Part shown: positions 16,259 through 24,455 of the stretch, piece after piece
Layout of the letters: each line of letters begins with the position of its first letter
Position numbering within the stretch: position 1 is the stretch's first letter
Source: Coemansia sp. RSA 922
Lineage: Eukaryota > Kickxellomycota > Kickxellomycetes > Kickxellales > Kickxellaceae
Reading direction: 5' to 3'
Assembly: GCA_027577415.1 (NCBI GenBank)
Contig: JANBQS010000165.1
Location: 1-29,719, forward strand
DNA length: 29,719 bases
The notes under the pieces: model-generated
Database searches by the model: none
What the model was told of the DNA's origin: nothing
What the model saw: the letters and a program-made list of their open reading frames with translations, nothing else
Position numbers and translations under genes: made by a program

Positions 16259-17956
16259 ATGCTAAAGTTGACTTGCGTCGGCGCACTACTGCTGGCTTTG
16301 GCACCTGCCTCGCTGGCGTGGGCAGTCGAGTCAAAAGTCGGAGATTTACATACAACCCTCGCTCGGCGAGGCAACGCTGACCCCAAGGGATTTTTCAGTA
16401 CGCAGAGCGACATCCCCGACTATGTCCTTGTTTCTCCAGACCTCGTGGCACTAGGTCCATCTGGTCCGGCGGGTCTCAGCAGCTCCGGCTTGAACAACAT
16501 GATGTGTCTCACAAACCGCTATCGCTACGACTTGAGTTTGCCACCGATGGCGCTGGACGCACAGTTGGTAAAATTTGCCCAGGCGCGCGCTGAGTTCTTT
16601 GACAAAAACGGCGTTAACATTACAAACAACGTCGTCGTGGGCATGGACGACCCTCCCGTGTTTGACACAACGGTTTGGAAGGACGTCACGCAGAATCTCT
16701 TGTATACCACAAACAACCCCACATTTGCTACGTGGCAATTCCAGGGCAGCGGTATATCTAATTCCAACATGCGCAACAAGGACGCCATCTACTTTGGCGC
16801 GGGAAAGTCGGGCAACTATTACGTACAGGCGTTCGGCGTGCCAGCCAAACCTATATCTATGGACCGCTCGCTGTTCCCCCAGTGCACAGCTAATCAGTCG
16901 TTCTCCAGCTGGGTGTATCCCAACGGCGCGCCCAATCCGCCGACCGAGAAGAGCTCCAATTTCCTCAAGGCGTTCCCTTATGATTTGTACAAGCGCACAT
17001 CACCAATTCTCTACGTTCCAGAGAAGCCCGGCTACGACGATGGCCGCGTCCAATCGCCAAAGTATTACTTTACACCCGAAGAAGGCAGTGTGCCCTACCT
17101 GAAGAGCTTGGAGATTCCCAACAACGTGTCTCCGTCCTACGTAGCCACTGGCGGATCGGGCGAGCAAGGAATGACAATGGACGAGCTCAATCTCATGGTA
17201 TGTCTAATCAACTCGCGGCGATACGATTCGTGTCTCCCACCTTTGGCACTTCACCCAAAGTTGATCGCAGCAGCGCAGGCGCACAGCTACGGAATGAACC
17301 GCGCACTGAACATGAGCCACTGGGGCGACATGGGACCGCCTGGTCAGCGTGTGGCGCGTCGTGGGTTCCAATTCTCGTCGATTGGCGAGAACATTGTTGC
17401 GTTCACACATGACGTGTATAGCGGATTTGTCACCTTTTCGCAGAGCCAGGGCCACTTGAACAACATACTGGGAACTGGTTACAAGTACGTCGGCGGTGGG
17501 CGCTCGGGTCAGTTCTGGGCCGTCAACTTTGCCACGCTGGCAGACAACAGTCAGAACCCTGATCCAAAGAACGTGCCGCTGTGCCCGGGAAATGCCACTG
17601 CAATTGCAATTGCTTTCCCCAATGGTCTGCCTTCTGCGCCTAAGCTGGAGGCTAATGCTTGTGGAAACACACAAGCAACACCCGTTAAGCGGCCGCCGTA
17701 CTTTGAAACTGCAAATAAGATACCCAGACCAGGTGTGCAAACTCCATCAGGCGCTCCCACACCGCCGTTTGTTTTCACGCCACCCACGCCCACCAACGAC
17801 CCGAAAGCAGAGTATACCACAGTTACAGTTGAAACAACAATCTATGTCGACGAACTTCAGCAGGTTCCGCAAGAATGGTCTTCAGGCAGCGGCCCAACAA
17901 ATTATCCGCTGGTAAACCTTGGTCACAACATCAACCTTATTGTGCCGCCATCATAG
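16259..17956 (+). CDS. Secreted protein with two CAP domains, the first degenerate
   Basis: This 565-residue protein starts at ATG 16259. Residues 1-20 form a signal peptide. CAP domain 1 spans about 77-195 and starts MMCLTNRYRYDLSLPPMALD. CAP domain 2 spans about 307-425 and starts LMVCLINSRRYDSCLPPLAL. Domain 2 keeps the cavity residues His354 (MSHWG), Glu377 (GENIV) and His399 (GHLNNIL). In domain 1 the matching places read VVVGMDD, VTQNLL and NSNMRNKDAI, so neither His is present and Glu is replaced by Gln. The tail (about 450-565) is Pro/Thr-rich with no terminal hydrophobic anchor. The role is probably extracellular or in the wall; a ligand-binding domain 2 paired with a structural domain 1 is inference. 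It is followed by a short gap and a possible convergent small gene. Confidence 0.85.
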   Translation: MLKLTCVGALLLALAPASLAWAVESKVGDLHTTLARRGNADPKGFFSTQSDIPDYVLVSPDLVALGPSGPAGLSSSGLNNMMCLTNRYRYDLSLPPMALDAQLVKFAQARAEFFDKNGVNITNNVVVGMDDPPVFDTTVWKDVTQNLLYTTNNPTFATWQFQGSGISNSNMRNKDAIYFGAGKSGNYYVQAFGVPAKPISMDRSLFPQCTANQSFSSWVYPNGAPNPPTEKSSNFLKAFPYDLYKRTSPILYVPEKPGYDDGRVQSPKYYFTPEEGSVPYLKSLEIPNNVSPSYVATGGSGEQGMTMDELNLMVCLINSRRYDSCLPPLALHPKLIAAAQAHSYGMNRALNMSHWGDMGPPGQRVARRGFQFSSIGENIVAFTHDVYSGFVTFSQSQGHLNNILGTGYKYVGGGRSGQFWAVNFATLADNSQNPDPKNVPLCPGNATAIAIAFPNGLPSAPKLEANACGNTQATPVKRPPYFETANKIPRPGVQTPSGAPTPPFVFTPPTPTNDPKAEYTTVTVETTIYVDELQQVPQEWSSGSGPTNYPLVNLGHNINLIVPPS

Positions 17957-17988
17957 TAGAAGGAACATCCAATTTGTATTATAGTAGT

Positions 17989-18258
17989 TTATTTTTTGCA
18001 TTCAACATTGGTACATGTACACACCCCCATTCGAATTTCCTCCATGTAGAGTGGCTTATCTGTGACGTTTGGCGATATAAAGATCTGGGTATTGGCTGAA
18101 GTGCTAGATGAGCGATCAACATCGGCATTTAAATTGGGCAGGATTTCCTGTTTTGTATTGCGGACCAGGTTTATTATTAGCTCCACGTGTAGGGACCAAC
18201 TGGGTGTCACAAAGGTCTCCATTAATGTGCCATCTAGAGCTTCTGCAGCGAGATGCAA
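17989..18258 (-). CDS. Possible small protein or terminal exon, unrecognised
   Basis: A minus-strand frame of about 83-89 codons has coding-like codon use and no low-complexity bias. It ends VCTCTNVECKK with the stop codon inside AAAAAATAAAC, which also supplies an AATAAA. No ATG starts it: the frame opens at TTG after a TAA. A second frame just upstream (ATG at 18364 on the minus strand, hydrophobic MVSKVSLFKNLFLVSLEVIE) could be an earlier exon or a frameshifted part, but no GT...AG pair I tried joins them in frame. It may be a broken gene. The rest of 18,260-18,800 shows no gene. Confidence 0.2.
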   Translation of the reverse strand: MHLAAEALDGTLMETFVTPSWSLHVELIINLVRNTKQEILPNLNADVDRSSSTSANTQIFISPNVTDKPLYMEEIRMGVCTCTNVECKK

Positions 18259-18584
18259 TTAGATGTAAAAACCTGCATCCGAAATGGAGGAAATGCAGCG
18301 TGCTCTCGATCACCTCCAGCGATACTAGGAATAAATTCTTAAATAATGACACCTTGCTAACCATCGTATTTCTATGGAAGGCTACTGCAGCGGAGTCTAG
18401 TCCAGCGAAGGCAAATCATAGCATGGTACTTTTGTTTGATGGAACCGTCCAAGACAAAAGGGGGTGTTGTATCAGCTTTTAAAATAGCTGTTTGGGCGTT
18501 GCGCTGCGGATGGGGATGTGGGGGACATGTTGGAGCAAGTACCAGGAAAAGAGACGATAAAGGTGCGATCGACGCAAGTGGTAA

Positions 18585-18595
18585 ATCGTCCATGC
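18585..18595 (+). promoter_or_regulatory. ATCGTCCATGC element upstream of CAP gene A
   Basis: This 11-mer lies 433 bases before the ATG of the first proline-tailed CAP gene and recurs at 20416-20426 before the second. The surrounding promoters align loosely, so it could be a retained control site. Confidence 0.3.
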
Positions 18596-18809
18596 AAAGA
18601 ACAGGTGTTTCTGAGTAGGCTGCTCGCTCTCATTGGCTGCGCGTCGTTTTCCGGCTTGTTTGTTGGCGTATTTCCACAAAGGGTTCGTGCAGCTGGGATG
18701 GCAGTTCCAGATAGGATCTTTTCGCTGCAAAAAGAGACGGGCAGGACCGTGGGCTACATTTTTCTGGAGAAGGCTAATTTCGCAAGAACAGGGCAAACCA
18801 GACATTTGG

Positions 18810-18817
18810 TTTATATA
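18810..18817 (+). promoter_or_regulatory. TATA box of CAP gene A
   Basis: TTTATATA about 208 bases before ATG 19018, followed by a pyrimidine-rich tract (about 18,853-18,930) typical of the CAP genes here. The leader is longer than in the small genes at the left of the window. Confidence 0.4.
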
Positions 18818-19017
18818 CCTGGCAACTGCTCCGCCCGGCCAAAGTAGTGGAACTTTTCTCTTTTATTTCTCTGATTCTCTACTAGTACTCTGCTCGCCAC
18901 CTCCTCTCCCTTCCTATTTCCTATTGCGCGTTTTGTTAGGCTGCGCCACCATCGAATTACTCCCAATATCCTCTATCTCCGCATCTTTTTTTGTTTTATA
19001 GCAACATCTAGCCTGGA

Positions 19018-19914
19018 ATGAAGCTTGCTAGCGCTATTGCCGTTCTCGCGGCTGTTATTGCTACGGTCTCCGCCGATACTCGCGGACCTACTAGCGGCCA
19101 GGACCTGTGCTGCGCTGCCAACCAGGAGCGCGCTCGCCGTGGTATTCCCTCGCTCAAGTGGTCGCCGTCCATCGACCGCGCTGCCCAGCAGCAGAGCGAA
19201 TACCAGCGTAGCATCGGCAGAATCTCGCACGATGGCCCTCCCGGACAGCTGAATAAGCTGGGTGGCCGCCTACAGTCTGTTGGTTTTGGATACAGGACTG
19301 CTGGTGAGAACATTGGCGGCGGCTTTAACAACGTCAACGACGTCACAGCCACGTGGATGAACTCTCCAGGGCACAAGGCTGCCATTTTGGGCCGTGAATC
19401 GACTGTGTGCGGCGGTGGACTTGCCAATGGCGGTTACTACACAATTAACTTTGCCTCGCCTATGAACAAGAACGACGATAAGGGTTACTACAACCTACAG
19501 TGCAGTGGTTCCAAGTCTCTGGGTGCCTACACTGACGGCGACAATGCTATTCCCCACAAGCCTCAGCCCCCGGTGGTCCAGCCTCCCAAGCCCCCGGTCG
19601 CGCCTCCTACTCCCAAGCCTCAGCCTCCTCCCAAGCCTCCGGTCCAGCCTCCCAAGCCGCCAGTGCAGCCTCCTACTCCCAAGCCGCCAGTGGTTCAGCC
19701 TCCTACTCCCAAGCCCCCAGTGGTCCAGCCTCAGCCCCAGCCTCCTGTTGGTCACAAGCCTCCGGTCCAGCCTCCCGTTCAGCCCCAGCCTCCGGTCCAG
19801 CCTCCTACTCCTGGTAACGGCAAGTGCAAGCTTGTTCCCAAGGGCTCAATTGCTGCTGGCAAGTGCAAGCCCTGCAAGCAGTGCGGAAGCAAGCCCTCTC
19901 CTTTCCGTCGCTAA
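19018..19914 (+). CDS. Secreted CAP protein with proline-rich tail, copy A
   Basis: This 298-residue protein starts at ATG 19018. The signal peptide is residues 1-19 (ends VSA before Asp). The CAP domain, about 25-165, has the cavity residues His71 (RISHDG), Glu97 (AGENIG) and His119 (SPGHKAAIL), with paired cysteines at 31-32, 131 and 162. Residues 180-265 are a Pro/Lys/Gln/Val repeat built from KPPVQPP and PTPKPPVV units. The last 33 residues (GNGKCKLVPKGSIAAGKCKP onward) hold four cysteines and are basic, ending PSPFRR. This end is identical in copy B. Fungal CAP proteins bind sterols or lipids outside the cell. The extended Pro-rich linker and basic Cys module suggest wall attachment, by inference. 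Codons are strongly C-ending, as in highly expressed genes. Confidence 0.9.
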   Translation: MKLASAIAVLAAVIATVSADTRGPTSGQDLCCAANQERARRGIPSLKWSPSIDRAAQQQSEYQRSIGRISHDGPPGQLNKLGGRLQSVGFGYRTAGENIGGGFNNVNDVTATWMNSPGHKAAILGRESTVCGGGLANGGYYTINFASPMNKNDDKGYYNLQCSGSKSLGAYTDGDNAIPHKPQPPVVQPPKPPVAPPTPKPQPPPKPPVQPPKPPVQPPTPKPPVVQPPTPKPPVVQPQPQPPVGHKPPVQPPVQPQPPVQPPTPGNGKCKLVPKGSIAAGKCKPCKQCGSKPSPFRR

Positions 19915-20938
19915 ACTTTAATCTCGTCTCGCTCGCTCTCTTTAATAATTTTTATACTATCAACGCAGCTTTTTGAGTGAGGAAAACCTAATGGCATCAC
20001 ACTTTCTCTCTCTATCTAATACCATTGCAAAAAAATATCTCTTATCAAAAGAGACTTGGCGCTGAACAATTCGATATTGGTAACTATATCATTCGATATT
20101 AATAGGTTTATTTATCCTCCGCGCTTTTGTCTAGGAAATAAAGGCGATTGTTAAAAATACAACTGACCTATATGAGGCTACAGCAAACTCTATTCGCGAT
20201 CGTATACAGCAAGCCACTGACCCTTTTAGGATACATCACTCCTGTTCCATCGTCTGCCGTGCAAGGCGATTAAGGGCATTTGTCCATATGGACATGTCCA
20301 TATCCAACTTTATTACACGCGACAGCAATGGTGTCCTTTCCCCCACACGTATGCAAGAGGAGGAGTGCCAAAAAAAATAGTAAAAGGGAGGAAAAGTGAT
20401 CGCCGCATGGTGTGGATCGTCCATGCTTTGGACGCACATCCTTGCTGGGTGCATAAAATAGCGGGGTGGGCTGCTCCATGTGTTGTCCATTTTGCGGGCT
20501 GCAAGTCGTTTGCAGCTTGGTTTGTTGTTGATTTTCACAAAGACCGCTCGGGGGGTGAACATGACGCTCATTGTCACTTTCTGCAGCCTCCGCGTGCGCG
20601 CTGAAAGAAGACGGTGTGCGGGACCGCGGGCTGCACATCCATTTGAGACAGGGATGCCAGGTGGAAGCGACTGTGAACGAGCAAAAGAAAAAATATTGTG
20701 CTCAAATACTTAATGACAGAACATCTCCCGACCGTCCAGTGAGCTCTTTCTCTTCAGCAGGACTTTCTCTTTTATTCTCTCATTCCACTATCTCGCGACT
20801 CCTCTGCCAGCCTAATCGCTAGCTACTCCCTTTCCCTTTTTCTCTATCATATTGTTGGTGTGCCAGGCTGTGCCTTCACCTCATATATCTTTCCGTACTC
20901 CCACTCCTCCCCTTTCTTGACAAACACCCTATTCTAGC
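19915..20938. other. Intergenic region between the tandem CAP genes
   Basis: No gene is supported. It contains a direct repeat of ATTCGATATT (about 20070 and 20092), the palindrome TGTCCATATGGACA at 20281-20294 overlapping GGACATGTCC, the stem CGTCCA...TGGACG near 20418-20434 and a pyrimidine-rich tract at about 20,745-20,860. Its right half resembles the promoter of copy A. Confidence 0.4.
20281..20299. promoter_or_regulatory. Overlapping GTCCAT palindromes
   Basis: TGTCCATATGGACA (14 bp, exact palindrome) overlaps GGACATGTCC (10 bp, exact palindrome) at 20290-20299, giving three GTCCA half-sites in 25 bases. More GTCCA sites occur near 20419 and 20484. They may bind a dimeric regulator. 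Confidence 0.35.
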
Positions 20939-21778
20939 ATGAAACTTACTAGCGCTATTGCCTTTCTTGCGGCCGCTGTCGCCACGGTCTCCGCCGATAC
21001 TCGCGGACCCACCACTGGCCAGGACCTGTGCTGTGCTACCAACCAGCAGCGTGCTCAGAGAGGTCTTCCCGCACTCAAGTGGATCCCATCTATCGACGCC
21101 ATGGCTCAGCGCCAGAGTGAATACCAGCGTAGCATAGGAAAAATCACGCACGACGGCCCTGCCGGACCACTGAATAAGCTGGGTGGTCGCCTGCAGTCCG
21201 TTGGTTTTGGATACAGGACTGCCGCTGAGAACGTCGGCAGCGGCTTTAACAACGTCGATGCTATCACTGCCGCCTGGATGAACTCTCCAGGACACAAGGC
21301 CAACATTTTGGGCGCATCTTCGACTGTGTGCGGTGGTGGTGTTGCTGATGGTGGTTACTACACTGTTAACTATGCCTCGCCCATGGACGCAAGTCAGAAC
21401 AATGACTTCTACAACCTGCAGTGCAGTGGTTCCAAGTCCCTGGGTGCCTACACTGGTGAGAACCCTATTGGCCACAAGCCTCAGCCCCCGGCGGTCCAGC
21501 CTCCCAAGCCTCCAGTGCAGCCTCCTGCTCCCAAGCCGCCAGTGGTTCAGCCCTCTGCTGCTCCCAAGCCTCCAGTCCAGCCTCAGCCCCAGCCTCCTGT
21601 CGGTCACAAGCCTACGCCCCAGCCCCCGGTCCAGCCTCCCGTTCAGCCCCAGCCTCCAGTGAAGCCTCCTACTCCTGGTAACGGCAAGTGCAAGCTGGTT
21701 CCCAAGGGCTCGATTGCCGCCGGCAAGTGCAAGCCCTGCAAGCAGTGCGGAAGCAAGCCCTCTCCTTTCCGCCGCTAA
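20939..21778 (+). CDS. Secreted CAP protein with proline-rich tail, copy B
   Basis: This 279-residue protein starts at ATG 20939 and is the tandem paralog of copy A. The signal peptide is 1-19. The cavity residues His71, Glu97 and His119 occupy the same numbers as in A, and the cysteines match. The domain is about 80% identical by eye, with changes such as GEN to AEN before Val. The Pro-rich tail (about 178-245) is shorter and differs in repeat order, as expected from slippage, while the last 33 residues are unchanged from A. The gene follows A on the same strand after a 1.0-kb gap whose right half resembles A's promoter. It probably has the same extracellular or wall location, with expression perhaps differing through the GTCCAT elements upstream. 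Confidence 0.9.
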   Translation: MKLTSAIAFLAAAVATVSADTRGPTTGQDLCCATNQQRAQRGLPALKWIPSIDAMAQRQSEYQRSIGKITHDGPAGPLNKLGGRLQSVGFGYRTAAENVGSGFNNVDAITAAWMNSPGHKANILGASSTVCGGGVADGGYYTVNYASPMDASQNNDFYNLQCSGSKSLGAYTGENPIGHKPQPPAVQPPKPPVQPPAPKPPVVQPSAAPKPPVQPQPQPPVGHKPTPQPPVQPPVQPQPPVKPPTPGNGKCKLVPKGSIAAGKCKPCKQCGSKPSPFRR

Positions 21779-22200
21779 ACATGCGTATTTCTACTCTTTC
21801 TTTTTTATAAATCCCTCTTTAGCTCAGCCCATTGAATGAGCGTAACTAATGGCAATCTTTTCTTTCCAAACATCCGTTTTTTTTGAATAATGAGGGCATT
21901 TTTGATAGAACCCAGGTATCGCTCCAGGATTATCCCTGAGCCGAAAATAGATCCAGAAAGGGGTGCGCTCAGACGAACCCAGTGATTTGGAGTAATTGAT
22001 TGTTCCTGGACAATAGAGTGCGGGATTGAGGCGTTTAATGTGGCGCAAAGCGGGAAAATAAAAAGAGCCTGGGCATACGAGTAGATATACAAACGCAATA
22101 CATTCACAGGAGTCAAAGCTCTGTCCTCCACTTATCGTGGTATTCTCTCTTCCTTATCCTATTTTTTTTAACATTAATTGTTGAATTCAAACTCTAATTC
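21779..22200. other. Intergenic region before the pyridoxal kinase gene
   Basis: A 422-base gap. No gene is seen. It holds the 3' UTR of CAP copy B and, to the right, the kinase promoter, which has an AT-rich leader (TTTTTTTAACATTAATTG) just before the ATG. Confidence 0.4.
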
Positions 22201-23199
22201 ATGTCTACCAGTATCTCTTCTATGGCAACTGCTAGTCGGCCGACGCGCGTTTTATCAATCCAGTCGCACGTCGTATCTGGCTACGTAGGAAACAGGGCAG
22301 CGACGTTTCCTCTCCAGCTTTCAGGGCACGAAGTGGATGTTATCAACACAGTCCAGTTTAGCAACCACACGGGCTACAACAGCTTCCGTGGGGAGCGGTT
22401 TCCGGCGTCGCATATCCTCGACTTGTTTGCTGGGCTCGAGGCGAACGGCCTAGACTCTGGATACACACACTTGCTGACTGGGTACATGGGCAACAGCGAG
22501 AATATCCGAGCAGTCGAGGAAATAGCAAAGAGGCTTTTGGTACAAACGCCCGACTTGTTCTTTGTCCTGGATCCAGTGCTGGGTGATGATAACGCACTAT
22601 ACGTGCCTCAGGAGCTAGTGACCATGTATCGCGATATTTTGTGTCCGCTGGCTAAACTCATTTTGCCCAACCAGTTTGAGGCCGAACAGCTTACTGATAT
22701 GAAGATAGCGTCTGTGGCGGATGCTAAGCGCGCGTGCGATAAGCTACATTCGTTTGGCGTGCCCAATGTCGTTATTACGTCTATCAATGTGGATGGAGAC
22801 AGCAGCCAGTTACACCTCATTGGGTCGGAGCGCAATGAAGAGAGCGGTGCTACACATCAGTTCAGTATCTCGTTCCCGAAACTTGACGGATACTTTACTG
22901 GGTCTGGCGACTTTTTTGCTGCAATGATACTGGCCAGACATGCCTCGCTGGCACCGCAGTTTGGACGTGGATGTCTAGGCGCCTTGGCTCGTGCTTGCGA
23001 GCTGGCTACCGCCACACAGGCCGGAGTCATGAGCGCTACTAGGAATTACCAGATGTCAACTGGCGTCCCAGTTCCGGCTACTAATCTGGTCCGTGGGTCG
23101 CGCCCAGCAGACATGGTGCGTGGCTTTGAGCTCCGAATCATTCCGTCTCAACACCTTATCACCAACCCGACCATGGTGTTCACTGCAACTGACATTTAA
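22201..23199 (+). CDS. Pyridoxal kinase (PdxK/PdxY/Bud16 type)
   Basis: This 332-residue protein starts at ATG 22201; ATG 22222 is an alternative, since the family begins near residue 15. RVLSIQSHVVSGYVGNRAAT (16-35) is the N-terminal vitamin-binding segment, followed by HTGY (56-59). DPVLGD (124-129) and PNQFEAE (156-162) are typical of the ribokinase fold. YFTGSGDFFAAMIL contains the catalytic Asp237 in the GxGD anion hole, with Ser where many members have Thr. The enzyme phosphorylates pyridoxal, pyridoxine and pyridoxamine with ATP in the cytosol, in the B6 salvage pathway. Length and order fit fungal Bud16. No introns or damage are seen. Confidence 0.93.
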   Translation: MSTSISSMATASRPTRVLSIQSHVVSGYVGNRAATFPLQLSGHEVDVINTVQFSNHTGYNSFRGERFPASHILDLFAGLEANGLDSGYTHLLTGYMGNSENIRAVEEIAKRLLVQTPDLFFVLDPVLGDDNALYVPQELVTMYRDILCPLAKLILPNQFEAEQLTDMKIASVADAKRACDKLHSFGVPNVVITSINVDGDSSQLHLIGSERNEESGATHQFSISFPKLDGYFTGSGDFFAAMILARHASLAPQFGRGCLGALARACELATATQAGVMSATRNYQMSTGVPVPATNLVRGSRPADMVRGFELRIIPSQHLITNPTMVFTATDI

Positions 23200-24455
23200 G
23201 AGCGAATGCTGAAATATTTATTACAAATGCAAAGTGTTATAAAATGAAATCTATATGATCTCGAGTATCTTCCTACCTACAGTTTATAGCAAGGCAGCAT
23301 TGACAGCCTGATTAGCATATCGTAATAGCGTATACAACATCAACACATTTTTTTTGTACGAGCCGACATCATAGATCTTGGTAGTAATTTGTATCCGCAT
23401 AACTCACTAGGATAAAAGTGCATTTGGTTTTAATCATTTGAGGCTCCAGTAACAATACATGGTGGATTGAGAACTGGTTCTTACCTTTTACACGCCTTGT
23501 AGGCAAGCAAAATGCTCGATGAGGCAGCTACAACGACATCGTGATCCTACTATTCACACAAACAAGGGTAGGTTATTGTTAGTAAGAAATGAAACAACAG
23601 CATTCACGCTGAATTTGTACAAATTCAGTTTGGGTTCAGTTAAAAAGTTGTCACTCATATCATCTAGATGCCTTGTAGTGACCCCGGCGAGGGTCCAGCA
23701 AAAAGACCCAATAAATTCGGACGCAAATTACATAGTACCATCACAACCCAAATCATCATTATTACTTTGTGGATACAATACCTTTTTTAACAATATACAA
23801 GAGTAAAACACTAAAGAGATAAGGAGAGAAAGGAAAGCAAGCCGAGACTCTTGAAGAGCTCTGGTTCAAAAAAGTGGAAAAAATTTTCACTTTTAAAATA
23901 CCGAGTCGGCTCGATTGTTTACCAGAAATGCGAGCCGAGCCAGGGATGGCGGATTTTCTGAGCATGAAAATCAGCAAGCCCACCGAGTATAGTAGGCGCA
24001 CGGATGTGCTTTTTGGCACTTGGAAAGAAAGGGAGGTTGTGCCAAGATCTCCGCCCTATTTTTTTTATTTGGCTAGGAACTTGAAAAACGCGAAGGAGCA
24101 TCAACTTTCTTTTTTTCTTTGTGTAACTTTTATTCGGCGTTCATTTATTGATATTTATTTATTTACTTTAATATTTTTATATAGCTCCTGACAACTACAG
24201 CTCGTTCGACAGGTAAGCAGCAAAAAACACCCAAGCAGGTGGGAAAAAGGGGGGGAAGGATGGGGAACTGCTACTGTGATGTTGATGACGGTAGACGAGA
24301 GGTTCCCAAACACAAACTGTCGTGACAAGCTATTTTGACTTTTTAAAGTCGGCGCGTTCTTTATTTTATTCATCCACTATGAATATTCTCTTTCTAATTT
24401 GAAGAAATCTCACTGACGTCCCCGCCTGTACTTTTAACAACCATATAGATAGTTA
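23200..24455. other. Intergenic region between pyridoxal kinase and the giant disordered protein
   Basis: This is 1.26 kb without a supported gene. It contains a 20-bp perfect palindrome at 23609-23628, a stem TCGGCTCG...CGAGCCGA near 23904-23936, and TGACGTC at 24414-24420 just ahead of the next ATG. Open frames here are short and rich in Phe/Leu/Ser as expected of AT-rich spacer. Confidence 0.4.
23609..23628. repeat. Perfect 20-bp palindrome CTGAATTTGTACAAATTCAG
   Basis: The sequence equals its own reverse complement over 20 bases, in the gap downstream of pyridoxal kinase. It could be a dimer binding site or a cruciform or hairpin. Confidence 0.7.

Noticed and set aside
23519..24191. Plus-strand frames of 95 and 105 codons in the gap before the giant gene.
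   Set aside because: They span AT-rich spacer, contain no motif, and lack promoter or polyadenylation context.
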